DNA from: Periplaneta americana
Taxonomy: Eukaryota; Arthropoda; Insecta; Blattodea; Blattidae
Length of the DNA stretch: 64,000 nt
Direction of reading: 5' to 3'
NCBI RefSeq assembly: GCF_040183065.1
Contig: NC_091122.1
Span: forward strand, 154,650,455-154,714,454
Shown here: positions 46,190-57,577 of the stretch, piece after piece
How the letters are laid out: each line of letters starts with the position of its first letter
How positions within the stretch are numbered: the first letter of the stretch is position 1
The notes under the pieces: model-generated
What the model saw: only the letters and a program-made list of their open reading frames with translations
Database searches by the model: none
What the model was told of the DNA's origin: nothing
Made by a program: the position numbers and the translations under genes

Positions 46190-46325
46190 CGATTTATGCA
46201 TTGTAGGGGGAAAGGAACTGGCCACCTTACTCCATTATCTCCTGGCCTAGTTGCCTCATGAGTGATACCTTATTGGTGTTACTTATGAGGTTCAAAGTTG
46301 TCTTCAGTCAGTTGACTAACACAAC
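46190..46325 (+). repeat. ~150-bp interspersed repeat, copy 3 of 3
   Basis: GGAACTGGCCACCTTACTCC, TCCTGGCCTAGTTGCCTCAT and TCAGTTGACTAACACAACAA match the copies at 19136 and 29172. Confidence 0.75.
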
Positions 46326-47035
46326 AACTGTGTGCAATTTAATAAAAATCAAGGATAAAGTGTATAAAGTATGTAAATATCTACAACTTGAGATCTCCAC
46401 TACTTCTACCTTTCCACAGACAGCCATTACAAGGAGTTTCCTTGCCCCCTTAAAAACCCGTTAACAACCAGACATAAATCAGTGAATAGCGTGTTCAATA
46501 CAAGGCCATAGAGGAAATTACGAAAGTATAAGCATTATTCACTAAATTTACGAAAATCTTATATGGTACGGATTATCCGATTTTTTCGATTAACCGTTCA
46601 GCCTACCCCTTCATTACTACGGATAATAGAGGTTTTATTGTACATGGTTTGTGGGGTGAAAATATTGATGATTCTGAACAAAAACGTTTATATGAACTCC
46701 TGTTCTTAACGGTTTCGGAGAAAACTAATGGAGACAATGAGGAACATGAAAAGTGCAGCTGAATGTAAACTGAAGCGGTGAGATGAATAACCATTCAAGT
46801 CCACTTCTGGTCATTCATTTTTTGCAAATTTGAAATTAAATTTTGGATATTTCCACAAGTATTACGATTTTAAAAGTTGGTATACTACTTTGTCTTGATC
46901 TTTAAAACAACCAGAAATATTACGTACAAAAAATAATAATTAGGTAAGAAATAAAAAAGGTTTTTGCATTTTTCTCGAAACTTGTGTAAATGGACATGAG
47001 CGGTTAATGATCTCACCACTTCAATAAACACACTG

Positions 47036-47470
47036 TTACCTTATGTTCTGTTTAATTGTGTACTTTTCTTTACAGAATATGTTCAAAAAGTCCAGCGTCA
47101 CTTTAATGCACTTTGCAGTTCTTGTAGACAGCTGCTGTGTTGCTGACCTGAACTGATTCGGACATTCCTTTACTTGAGCAAAATCATGTAAAATGCGAAC
47201 GAGAAGTTTCCACTTTGCGCTTGTAGACTTCGCTCTTAAGCCAATGCCACGCACAGTAATCAAATGTAGTAATGTCGGGTGATCTCGGTGGCCAAGAAAT
47301 GACCACCGGGACCGATCCAACGCCCAGGATACGTTTCATTGATCCTACTACAACCTAATGTCGTTTTGGTTGTGTCTGCATATGAGTGCTGATGAAGGAC
47401 ATGAGACTGACGCCCGTGGTTTTCAAACAGCTGTATGTCAGATTCTGTTAAGAAGAGGGCATATGTTCAT
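47036..47470 (-). pseudogene. Mariner-like transposase remnant
   Basis: Minus-strand frames give ETYPGRWIGPGG (before the D3 block), a scrambled SWPPRSPDITTFDYCAW block across a frame change near 47280, then QVKECPNQFRSATQQLSTRT. Not the same lineage as the elements at 17164 or 45101. Confidence 0.65.
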
Positions 47471-47479
47471 ATAACCTTT

Positions 47480-48750
47480 TTTGTTCATAATCACTTCTTA
47501 CACCATGTACGTTTTCTCCTGACTCAACCTGTATTTTTATAGGGCAGATGTTTCTCGGCTTTTTCATCATTTTTTTTTTGTGACACAGACTCCACAAGAA
47601 GATGATGACCACACATTTTCACCCTCAAACAGAATACAGGTGTAACAATATAGCCTAACTTATTTGTCTCAGCGCACCCTGTTAGCCAAGGATATTTCTT
47701 ATTTGACAATTGAAAATTTCTATTTTGTCTTCCTCCATCCGCTATTTAATATGTAAATGTAGCGTCGATCTCCTATCTTTGTAAACACATTTTGTTTCAT
47801 ACGTCCAACTTGAAAACGGTTTCTATTTTAATTCTACAAATCTTGACCTCAATATTCTCTCAGTATGAGCCATTTTAAACAAACTGAATATGTAACATAC
47901 ACACGCATGCACTTTTGATTAAACTAATACTTAACAACGCAGCGCATTCACGAACACCAATATAGCGCGACGTATTATCGTGAAGGTGAGATTAGCCGCG
48001 TTTCATATCGAGATGTGGCGAATCGATACTCCCTTCCCGCTTACGAGTCAAGATCATAGCAGTGTCTTTAGAGGCTTTTGGCACAAGCCTCGCATTGGAC
48101 TAACCATCCTGGAATGACTGCCAACAATGAACTAATAGATGGAAGGATCGAATTGAAACCAAGTGTTATGATAGGCCTACATCTTTATTACAAACTTATA
48201 GACCTACTGTTACTAGGTATATCTCAATTTTTTTGGGGGGCAGGAAAAACCTCAAAAGCTTCTTAACCCTTAAATTGGCAAAACTTCATTTCTCACACCA
48301 GTTTATTAAATCGTGTCGGACTGTAAAGAAAACAACTATCGCAATGTCCATATTTTATATGTCGTACAATATTATAGTATTGTGAAATTTTAATTTTTCT
48401 ACCATTTTTTTCTTCAATTGTTTTATTAAAATTATAGCATATAGCCTATTAACCTGTTGTATCCTATAGGATACTTCGCGAATTTAAGGGTTAAGAGCTC
48501 CGCCAATGAGCGGTATTACAAAAAGGGAAATTTTTGTAACTGTTAAGACTTCACTACATAAACGCACTTCCTACTGTTTGCAGTGATGAATTCAGGAAGT
48601 GGCCCGGGGGACTACTCCCCCCTGGATTCCAGGATGTCCCGCCCAGTTTCAGAGTTTTTTTAACTAAAAAATGTAGGTAATCTATACAATATTATATTTC
48701 AATTTGATATGACTTTTCAGTAACCAAAAATAAATTCTGTTATGTGGTAT
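47480..48750. other. No gene recognised
   Basis: AT-rich. CTTAACCCTTAAATTGGCAA and TAACCTGTTGTATCCTATAG sections suggest old repeat. No exon with phase fitting CAP exon A was found. Confidence 0.35.
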
Positions 48751-48764
48751 ATTTTCGCTCCGAG

Positions 48765-49095
48765 CCGTCGCGTCGTGGTCTAAGTAAGGCATCCTGCCTA
48801 GGACTCGAGCTACAGAATGCGTGCTGGTTCGAGTCCCCATCGGAGAAGAAATTTTCTCATGAAATTTCGGCCAGCGTATGGGACCGGTGCCCACCCAGAA
48901 TCTTGATGAACTTGGGAAGATTCGATAGGTTGCGAAATCCGGTTACAAAAGCCAGGTATAACGGCTGGGGGGATCATCGTGCTAACCACACGTTACCTCC
49001 ATTCTGGTTGGATGATCGTTCACCTCTGTTTCGGCATGTGGGCGTGAGGACAACAGGCTGGTCGGACTAGGCACTTAAAGGGCTGTAGTGCCACG
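48765..49095 (+). repeat. tRNA-derived SINE, family 3, with (ATT)n tail
   Basis: Head GTCGTGGTCTAAGTAAGGCA (A box) and GGTTCGAGTCCCCATCGGAG (B box), spaced like a Leu/Ser-type tRNA. A body follows with TTGGGAAGATTCGATAGG, TGTTTCGGCATGTGGGCGTG and GGCTGTAGTGCCACGGATTA, ending in the (ATT)n at 49098. A 3' fragment recurs at 59073-59160. Confidence 0.82.
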
Positions 49096-49096
49096 G

Positions 49097-49097
<1 letters not shown>

Positions 49098-49141
<44 letters not shown>
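49098..49141. repeat. (ATT)n microsatellite
   Basis: SINE tail; about 14 units. Confidence 0.95.
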
Positions 49142-49382
49142 GTAGATATGCAAATAATTTTTTCCTTGAAAGTAGTTGTTCTGTCGACCGATAATGATTG
49201 GATGAAATTTAAACCGTCTGAATTTTCAGTCTTGATTGTTACTGTCAAAAAAACAGGAATGCTATGTTTTTAATGTCGTGCGATGGCAAAATAAGAGACA
49301 TTTGTTTACTTTCTTAAAAAACAAATCGCGTATTGAATAATCAATGGAAAGTGCTTCTGTTAAAATTCTCAATTGGCTTTAA

Positions 49383-50078
49383 GGGGTTAGGTATAGCTTA
49401 CAGTAGTACAATTTTTGGAAGTATTCAACATTTTTTTTCCTCCATTACTGTATCTTGTACAGTAATGAAAATTGGTATGTATAAAACACTATCCTTCTGC
49501 TATATGAAAGAAATAGTTTTACGATTTAAAAAAAATTATTTATATATATTTTTTAAATTCAAAATGGTGGCAGTTTACTGTGAAGTGATGAAGCTCATAA
49601 ACTTGTTAACTTTTTCATGTTCTCTCTCTTATTTTATTGCTGAAACTCATGTTTACAATATCATGCTCTTTCAACTGCATTACTTAATAAATAATATTTT
49701 TTTTTCTTTTTGTGTTAGAAGAAAATACTGATATTTACCATTTTTAAATGAATTTATTTTTTATCAGAAAATCTATCAAAGGTAGAGAAGTAATTTTGCA
49801 TCATATTGTAGATAAGACATGCATAAATACACACAAAAAATTTCATCACAGAATGTTGGATAGTTTTTGAGTTATGTGGAAAACGCTTCATCACTGCACA
49901 GTGAACTGAATTTAAAAAAAAAAATGTAAATACTTTTTTTTTTAATCGTAAAAATATTTTTTTCATATAACAGACGGACAGTGTTTTACACATACTAATT
50001 TTCATTATTGTACAAGATACAGTAAAAAAAAAATTGAATATTTCCAAAATTTTACTGCTGTAAGCTGTACCTAACCCC
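49383..50078. mobile_element. TIR element with ~220-bp ends and TTAA duplication
   Basis: It begins GGGGTTAGGTATAGCTTACA and ends with the inverse GTAAGCTGTACCTAACCCC, flanked by TTAA (49379-49382 and 50079-50082). Arms match inward through TGTACAGTAATGAAAATTGG. A TTAA duplication suggests piggyBac-type mobilisation, although the GGGG tip is unusual. Minus- and plus-strand frames across it are artefacts of the arms. Confidence 0.8.
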
Positions 50079-50814
50079 TTAAGAGAAAGTGAAATCTATG
50101 AACCGGTAATTCAATGTTGTTACCTTCATCTAGTGCTGCTAGTGGTGACTCAATGAATAAAACGGTTTGATGCGAAATAAAACACAAAAAAATGATGGGA
50201 AACTAAATCTGACTGATTGTATTTCGATCGTATTCAAGGTGGTGCATTTTGTAAAATGTGTGATATGCGAATTTTTTAAAGTGTTAAAATTCCCGAGCCG
50301 CACCAAATGAACCCAAGAGTCACTACGCTTAGTTTCATTGTTACAGGATAAGCATTCCTTGTCGTAAATGCCTACATTTTATGCGTGAGTGAACTACTGA
50401 TGTGCACATTTTTGTTGCAAATGGTACGGAAATGCCATGTTCATAATTTGTTAACTACATGAAACTGTTAATTAAATTTTTACAGAACATAATTAAGGAT
50501 AACTGCCATGAAGAATATTCGTGATATGTGGTAATTAAAATGAGGTTCCGCTTACGAATATTCAGAAAGTCTTTCTTGCAATATCAGATACAAATTTCGG
50601 TTTAAAATACATTAAGGTTAATGTAAACATGCAACGTTCTGCCTGCAACAAAACTCAACTTCACAAAATAGTAGGATAACTTCTCAGTGAATGGTCGTAA
50701 TTGCTTTATTTCATGTCAGTACAGTAATAAGTAATAATTCGGACATGAGGGCACATTAGAATAACATGCATTTAAACACTTTAAGATATTATGCTTTTAT
50801 GGTAGACCTAATAG

Positions 50815-51255
50815 TATTATGATGTACCGCAGTACGTATGATATTTCCGTGCAGACATTCTGCATTACCATATGATGAAAAATGGAGAAAAATTCTCTCC
50901 GGCACCGGGACTCGAACCCGGGTTTTCAGCTCTACGTGTTGACGCTCTAACCATTAAGCCATACCGGATTCCAGTTCCGATGCCGGATTGAATCCTCTCA
51001 GTTTAAGTTCCACCTCTTAGTTTCCCTTTAGTGGCCAACCCTCATGCACTGTGTCACAGATGTGTGACAGTGGCACAATGTCCAACACACTATGTGCAGA
51101 GGTGCACTCATTACGAGTGACTAAGTGGCCGGGATCCGACGGAATTAGCGCTGTCTTAAATCACTAAGTGATTATTTAAGCATGTCATATTATTATGATG
51201 TACCGAAGTACGTATATTTCCGTGCAGGAATTCTGCATTACCATATGATGAAGGG
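50815..51255. repeat. Repeat unit bounded by ~65-bp direct repeats
   Basis: TTATGATGTACCGCAGTACG at 50816 and TTATGATGTACCGAAGTACG at 51191 both continue through ATTCTGCATTACCATATGAT. The unit between holds the tRNA-like box. It looks like one unit plus the start of another, i.e. a truncated tandem array. Confidence 0.65.
50895..50990 (-). repeat. tRNA-like sequence in a dispersed repeat unit
   Basis: On the minus strand a cloverleaf-like order is seen: TCCGGTATGGCTTAATGGTT, then AGAGC, a mispaired anticodon arm, then CCCGGGTTCGAGTCCCGG and TGCCGGA. The acceptor and T arms pair well, but the anticodon stem has a mismatch. It is fused to repeat sequence on both sides, so I call it a tRNA-derived repeat, not a functional tRNA. 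Confidence 0.6.
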
Positions 51256-51641
51256 TGAGTGGAGCGGAAACCTAATAGTGTTAATAACCAGAAATATGTC
51301 ATCTAAAAGTGTAAGAAAATATTATGGCATTATGTTACAAGTTTGGTGTGCAAACCTTTTATGTATTTACTAACCCAATAGATGCAGACAATGAAAGTCC
51401 ACATTTTTTTTTTTTTTTTCGTTGTTGGTAACTCTATAGCATCTGTTAGATGCTTTATGGTTCTGATAACAGATGGAGTTACTTGTCAACAATGTGACGC
51501 TGAAACGTGTGTTCAGGTTACTGCCCAGAAACAGTCCTGATGTATTTTTATATTTTTGATGATTGGTTAATTAATATTAACCCGGCACACTCACAATCAC
51601 ACTCACATTCATACACATTTCCTGTTTTATTTATATACATA

Positions 51642-51888
51642 TTAGTCCACACCTGTGGAGTAACGGTCAGCGCGTCTGGCTGCGAAACCAGGTGGCCCGG
51701 GTTCGAATCCCGGTCGGGGCAAGTTACCTGGTTGAGGTTTTTCCGGGATTTTCCCTCAACCCAATACGACAAAATGCTGGGTGACTTTCGGTGCTGGACC
51801 CCGGACTCATTTCATCGGCATTATCACCTTCATTTCATTCAGACGCTAAATAACCTAGATGTTGATACAGCGTCGTAAAATAACCCTA
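51642..51888 (+). repeat. tRNA-derived SINE, family 1, with 10-bp target duplication
   Basis: Best-preserved copy: TGGAGTAACGGTCAGCGCGT, CCCGGGTTCGAATCCCGG, GGTTGAGGTTTTTCCGGGAT, TTCATTTCATTCAGACGCTA, GATACAGCGTCGTAAAATAA. TATATACATA flanks both sides (51632-51641 and 51889-51898). Confidence 0.9.
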
Positions 51889-51904
51889 TATATACATACA
51901 CATA

Positions 51905-52962
51905 CAGGGACATCATTTTATTTTTACTTCAATTTTTACTGTACCTGAGTTTTTTAATGTACTTCACTCCCACCCCTTCTACTAATAAAGTTCAACACAG
52001 TCATAGTAGCCATACGGTAATAGTAAACAGTACGTTCCAAAAATATGTTCGCGTTTTCCAGTGACGAAAGGACTTTCAATATTGAAACATTTTCGCACAG
52101 GTACTGTTTTCCGTTTGCCTACGTCGTATCCCGGTTTCCTCCACCAGCGTTTAATCGCCAGCTAGTGGCTGGGCTGTCTTAGCTCTTTTCTGAAAACATT
52201 AATTTCTGTTAGGAGTTAATTGGACGTCTACGTTTTATTATACTACTATTTAAAATAACTTAAATAAAAGGGCCTCGTTAAGTAATTAACTGTCACATGA
52301 TTTCCTCCTTTTCTACGACCCTACGACATAACCACTTGGACGGACAGTAGATAGTATGTCTGAGTAATTTTATCTTTTCGGATCGGGTAGAAGTGAAGAT
52401 TGAATTTACAGTACGTAAGGTACTCTTTTATAGAGTAGGTACAGAATTATTTCAACATGAGTTACTTAGTACAAAGGACGAAACTGGTAATTGGGATTAG
52501 GTACAATAGTCTATAGTGCGATAATATACATATTAGAACTGAAGCCTGTATCGAAATGAACGGCCACCATTTTCAAAATTGTGTATAAATATCCATATTA
52601 TGATTATTTTTCAATTTAACTCCATTCTCTATATTGTACGCTAATGTGCTGTAGACAGTATAATATACACTGCATAATGAATACGTTCACATGGACAGCA
52701 CAGTTCGTGAGTAAAAACACTCATTGTTAATACTGTACTGTATTTTTATTAAACAAAAACCTAATGAAAATGATCAAACTCAAAATCGCGATATTTCCTA
52801 GTAAATGGATGAACTACTTTTCTTCCCTCCTATACCTAGTAAAGTGCTGTGTTTGTACATTACGCCAGTATCATCGTACTCCAGTCGTGGTAGCAAACGG
52901 CGTTGAACCAAAGGTATAGCCAGGTTAATATTAAAAATGTTAGTAAAAATAAAATGATGTCC

Positions 52963-52965
<3 letters not shown>
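51905..52965. mobile_element. TIR element 'CAGGGACATCATTTTATTTT', 1061 bp
   Basis: Ends CAGGGACATCATTTTATTTT and AAAATAAAATGATGTCCCTG, perfect inverse over at least 23 bp. Flanked by TA on both sides (ambiguous because the right flank is a (TA)n tract). No transposase frame. Confidence 0.78.

Positions 52966-53022
<57 letters not shown>
52966..53022. repeat. (TA)n microsatellite
   Basis: About 28 units directly at the right tip of the TIR element. Confidence 0.95.
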
Positions 53023-53032
<10 letters not shown>

Positions 53033-53359
53033 TATGAACATTACAATTTTGGAACACAATTTCTCGTACACGTTAAAACTTACAAAAAGGAATTTTTTTA
53101 CCTATAGGAACTGCAAATATAAATCACTTGCATTCTTTTTTTCCCCACTGTCTCAAACGGCACTGTTTTGTTTCCGTGGCTAACGAGAAAGACAGGCTTC
53201 GGCACGAATTGGAGTCACATGATTATCATGGTCTAGTCATGGCCATCTTGACAATCGCCTAATATAAGTACATGTTCAAAGTTCTAAAAAACAAAGGAAT
53301 TGCTATATTAAACTCATATTAAACGTTATATAAACTTGTTCAATGTTGGCCATGTGATA

Positions 53360-53526
53360 GACCTAGGATTTTTAGGCTCGTTTAGCATAGGCTGAAACAT
53401 ACGTTCTTTAATACACCTAGTTTTAGGCAATATCATTGCTCGAGAGTTTCTCGTATTGCATACATTTAGGGATTTTTACATAAAATTATTGCAACCTATC
53501 CTATTCGAGCCTAAAAATCCGAGGTC
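53360..53526. mobile_element. 167-bp MITE
   Basis: Ends GACCTAGGATTTTTAGGCTC and GAGCCTAAAAATCCGAGGTC, inverse with one mismatch over 21 bp. No target duplication seen. Confidence 0.75.
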
Positions 53527-53759
53527 TTGAGTAAGTACAGTACAGTACTACAGTAAGAATGTGACGTTTTGCATTCTTTTGTTTCCCACTATCTCCATAT
53601 TCACACTTCCATTTTGTCAATATAAAGAAGTATATATCTAAACATTAACTTTAATTTTTAATAAATTAGTTAATTTTTGTCTAACCTTACTACAGGTCGT
53701 AGAAAAACAGTTGTATGTACAGTGACTCTCATACAATGACTATTAAGATACTCGTGTCT

Positions 53760-54942
53760 CAATACTTACTTAGTTGCTGGCTTTTAAGGAACCCGGAGGT
53801 TCATTGCCGCCCTCACATAAGCCCGCCATTGCTCCCTATCCTGAGCAAGATTAATCCATTCTCTATCATTATATCCCACCTCCCTCAAATCCATTTTAAT
53901 ATCATCTTTCCGTCTACGTCTCGGCCTCCCTAAAGGTCTTTTTCCCTCCGGCCTCCCAACTAACACTCTATATGCATTTCTGGATTCGCCCATACGTGTT
54001 ACATGCCCTGCCCATCTCAAACGTCTGGATTTAATGTTCCTAATTATGTGAGGTGAAGAATACAATGCGTGCAGTTCTATGTTGTCTAACTTTCTCCATT
54101 CTCCTGTAACTTCATCCCTCTTAGCCCCAAATATTTTTCTAGCATCTTATTCTCAAACACCCTTAACCTATGTTCCTCTCTCAAAGTGAGAGTCCAAGTT
54201 TCACAACCATAAAGAACAACAGGTAATATGACTTTTTATAAATTGTAACTTTCACATTTTTTGACAGCAGACTGGATGATAAAAGCTTCTCAACCGAATA
54301 ATAACAGGTATTTCCCATATTTATTCTGTGTTTAATTTCCTCTCGAGTATCATTTATATTTGTTACTGTTGCTCCAAGATATTTGAACTTTTCCACCTCT
54401 TCAAAAGATAAATTTTCAATTTTTATATTTCCATTTCGTACAATACTCTCGTCACGAGACATAATCATATACTTTGTCTTTTCGGAATTTACTTCCAAAC
54501 CTATCTCTTTACTTGCTTCAACTAGAATTTCCGCGTTTTCCCTAATCGTTTGTGGATTTTCTCCTAACATATTCACGTCATCCGCATAGACAAGCAGCTG
54601 ATGCAACCCGTTCAATTCCAAACCCTCTCTGTTATCCTGAACTTTCCTAATGGCATACTCTAGAGCAAAGTTAAAAAGTAAAGGTGATAGCGCATCTCCT
54701 TACTTTAGCCCGCAGTGAATTAGAAACGCATCTGACAGAAACTGTATACGAACTCTGCTGTACGTTTCACTGAGACACATTTTAATTAATCGAACTAGTT
54801 TCTTGGGAATAACAAATCCAATAAGGATATCATATAAAACTTCTCTCTTAACAGAGTCATATGCCTTTTTGAAATCTATGAATAACTGATGCACTGTACC
54901 CTTATACTCCCATTTTTCTCGTGTCTCAATAGCTATCATTAT
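53760..54942 (-). pseudogene. 5'-truncated RTE-like LINE ORF2
   Basis: From 54939 down the frame reads GTVHQLFIDFKKAYDSVKRE (RT motif A), IHCGLK, a stop where Gln is expected, then [20 protein letters not shown] (motif B). [17 protein letters not shown] (catalytic YADD, motif C) and [10 protein letters not shown] follow. A frame change near 54240 is followed by the C-terminus RLRWAGHVTRMGESRNAYRV ... PLGRPRRRRKDDIKMDL ... AAMNLRVP (53784-54065). It ends in an AAGTAAGT tail. The stop, the frame shift and the missing endonuclease make it dead. The copy at 25240 belongs to this family. Confidence 0.88.
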
Positions 54943-55019
54943 ATATGATCGTTACATTAATAACTATTGTATCACTCCGAATATAGTTTTATTTTGTCCC
55001 TTCCCAAATGGATCAGACT

Positions 55020-55700
55020 ATATTTTGAAGATCAGTGTTTACGAAGGCTTGCGAAACGAGCTTCCACTTTTCGCTAGCAAGAATATTATAAAAAACGTTC
55101 AGTTTGTGATTCCCCCCCCCCCACCCCCCAGTGCGACATTCAGCTCCTGTGCCATAAAACACAGTCTGAGTGTTCTTCTTTCTTGTTGTTCCAGGAAAAG
55201 TGTCTACAACGCTCTAGTGTCGAGTGCTGCAATTTATTTATATCTTTCCTAATTATATACGCACGCTTATTAATTCTCCGCCTCAACTTTGATTGCACGT
55301 TTTGTTCCAAGAGACACAGCCTTCGAACCGTTCTCCTTTTGTTCATTTTCACGTCTACCGAAGTCACGGTGGCTGTGTTCTAATGTTCAATAATAAACAG
55401 AGGACATAAATTCAGAGCAGTATAACCTCGGCCAAGTGTTTGACTAACAGCTGAAGCGTCGGCATTCCAGGTGGAGAAGCGAGTTAATAACCCGAAAATT
55501 CCAGTTAAATTTGTGGTAGACAAAAGCAGCGCTGTGACAGATTTCCTCTGAATAGGCTACTCCCTACCCTCACAATCATCATACCAATTCTTGGCCTCCT
55601 ATTTTACCACAGCCATCAACAAGTCATTAAAATTAAATTAAATTAAGATAGTCATATACCGTAGTATGATAATCTTGTTCATTACTATCTTTTCCAAAAA
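55020..55700. other. No confident gene
   Basis: A 75-codon basic minus-strand frame at 55140-55367 (RRINKRAYIIRKDINKLQ) resembles the start of some DDE transposases only loosely. A C-rich run sits at 55113-55127. Confidence 0.3.
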
Positions 55701-55722
55701 AAAAAAAAAAAAAAAAAAAAAA
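55697..55722. repeat. Poly-A tract
   Basis: A26, possibly a retroposon tail; no adjacent body recognised. Confidence 0.9.
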
Positions 55723-55852
55723 CATTCCTGAGTCACCCATGCTTCAATAATGAAGGCTAGTTCTATCAAAGTCAGTTTTAAAACAATTTTATCGAAAATA
55801 ACGTTCCATCAACCTGTTAAAATGAGCAAATTAAAAACAAATCTGTAGTTAA

Positions 55853-56661
55853 TTTTGTGCGAGATCGTGCGTATTTGCTTGTTTTCCGCACACAACCAAT
55901 ACGCGGTAAGTGTGAAATACCACATTCAGTATTCCCAACGTAACACACGTAACATTTTCCCTCTTCTTACCGCTTAAGCGCGACATTCATTTTACTGCTT
56001 TAGGCTTTTAACATATTATTTTTAAAGACGTTTAACATAGTAATAATTATAAATTGGAAACTTACCACTGCAATTTCACCTAAATTGCACTGTTAATTAT
56101 TGTTTTTAAATATTTGCAAAAATTAAGTAAAGTCTACTACTCCACGAAACTTATTGCATTCCTGATACAAGTAACATTAAGGAAGCCGTGAAAAAATCAA
56201 CGAGACTCCAGATACCGATGTTATTACTGCAATATGTTATATAAATAATATTGTTAATATATTAAAACGAAAATTAAAATCATTACATAACCTTACCGTT
56301 TGTTTTAAGTTCGTATTTATAGACTGGGGGGAAAAAAAGACAGACGTATATCACGGCCTGCTGGAGTATAGTAAACACAGAAAACATTTTACAGCAACAA
56401 TGTTGAAGAAAGATATTTTGGTGTTCCGAAGTTGGCGTCATTAAACAGAAACCAACATGGAGATTTCATTGCAACTAATTAGAAATTCGTCTTTCAGGTA
56501 TGTAATAAACGATCTTCGCACAAAATAATGTACGATACACGAGCGGTATGTTTGTTTTCATGTTCTCGGAAATTAAAAAAGCTCAACTACGTTTCGCTTT
56601 TTCAATCTTTTCCTCGAACATGAAAACGTCAACATACCGCTCTTGTAACGTATATTACTAT
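55853..56661. repeat. Unclassified ~800-bp repeat 'B', copy 2
   Basis: Very similar to 8062-8868 along its full length (ACCACATTCAGTATTCCCAA, GACTGGGGGGAAAAAAAGAC, ACACGAGCGGTATGTTTGTT). Same orientation as the other copies. 100 bp of other sequence separates it from copy 3. Confidence 0.78.
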
Positions 56662-56760
56662 AACATCCCATTTTTGCACTAATAGAGGTTTAAGAAGTTG
56701 TTCAATTTTTTAAGATGGCAGCTAGCAACCAAATGTTTCTAGCTTACTATATGCATTTAT

Positions 56761-57471
56761 TTTTGTGCGAGATCGTGCGTATTTGCTTGCTTTCCGCACA
56801 CAACCAATACGCGGTAAGTTTGAAATACCACATTCAGTATTCCCAATGTAACACACATAACAATTTCCCTATTCTTACCGCTTAAGCGTCATATTCATTT
56901 TACTGCTTTAGGCTTTTAACATATTATTTTTGAAGACGTTCAATATAGTAATCATTATAAATTGGAAACTTACCACTGCAATTTCACCTAAATTGCACTG
57001 TTAATTATTGTTTTTAAATATTTGCAAAAATTAAGTAAACTCTACAACACCACAAAAGTTACTGCATTTGTAATGCAAGTAACATTAAGGAAGCCGTGAA
57101 AAAATCAACAAGATTCCAGACTCATCATAGACTGGGGGAAAAAAAAGACAGACGTATATCACGGCCTGCTGCAGTATAGTAAACACAGAAAACATTTTAT
57201 AGGAACAATGTTGAAGAGAGATATATTTGTTTTCCAAAGTTGCCGTCATTGAACAGAAACCAACATGGAGATTTCATTGCAACTAATTAGAAATTCCTCT
57301 TCCAGGTATGTAATAAACGATCTTCGCACAAAATAATGTACGATACACGAGGGGTATGTTTGTTTTCATGTTCTCGGAAATTAAAAAAGCTCAACTACGT
57401 TTCGCTTTTTCAATCTTTTCCTCGAACATGAAAACGTCAACATACCGCTCTTGTAACGCATATTACTATTT
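56761..57471. repeat. Unclassified repeat 'B', copy 3 (internal deletion)
   Basis: Begins TTTTGTGCGAGATCGTGCGT, ends TTGTAACGCATATTACTATT. It lacks about 100 bp between AACAAGATTCCAGA and the AGACTGGGGG block present in the other two. The 3' hairpin is retained. Confidence 0.78.
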
Positions 57472-57577
57472 TGACGTGTAACATCTATATTCGATTTACA
57501 CATTAATGACCGGAAATTCGATTTCGGTTGCCATGGAAACGTTTACGTTGTAGGTTGCGCAATTTCGGCTTAACCCA

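Larger units (their letters stand above)
44891..46640. mobile_element. Pogo/Tigger-like element with nested insertions
   Basis: It starts CAGTAGAACCCCGATTATTC and ends with the inverse GATAATAGAGGTTTTATTG, flanked by TA. TCGATTAACCG-type motifs near both ends are also pogo-like. No transposase remains. A mariner-like element (45101-45847) and a SINE-like block (46190-46325) lie inside. Confidence 0.8.

Noticed and set aside
49333..50047. 132- and 97-codon frames on opposite strands sharing TVSCTVMKI-like words
   Set aside because: They are the two arms of the TTAA-flanked inverted-repeat element read in opposite directions.
55140..55367. 75-codon basic frame as a HARBI1-type transposase start
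   Set aside because: Resemblance too weak, no TIRs or catalytic blocks nearby.
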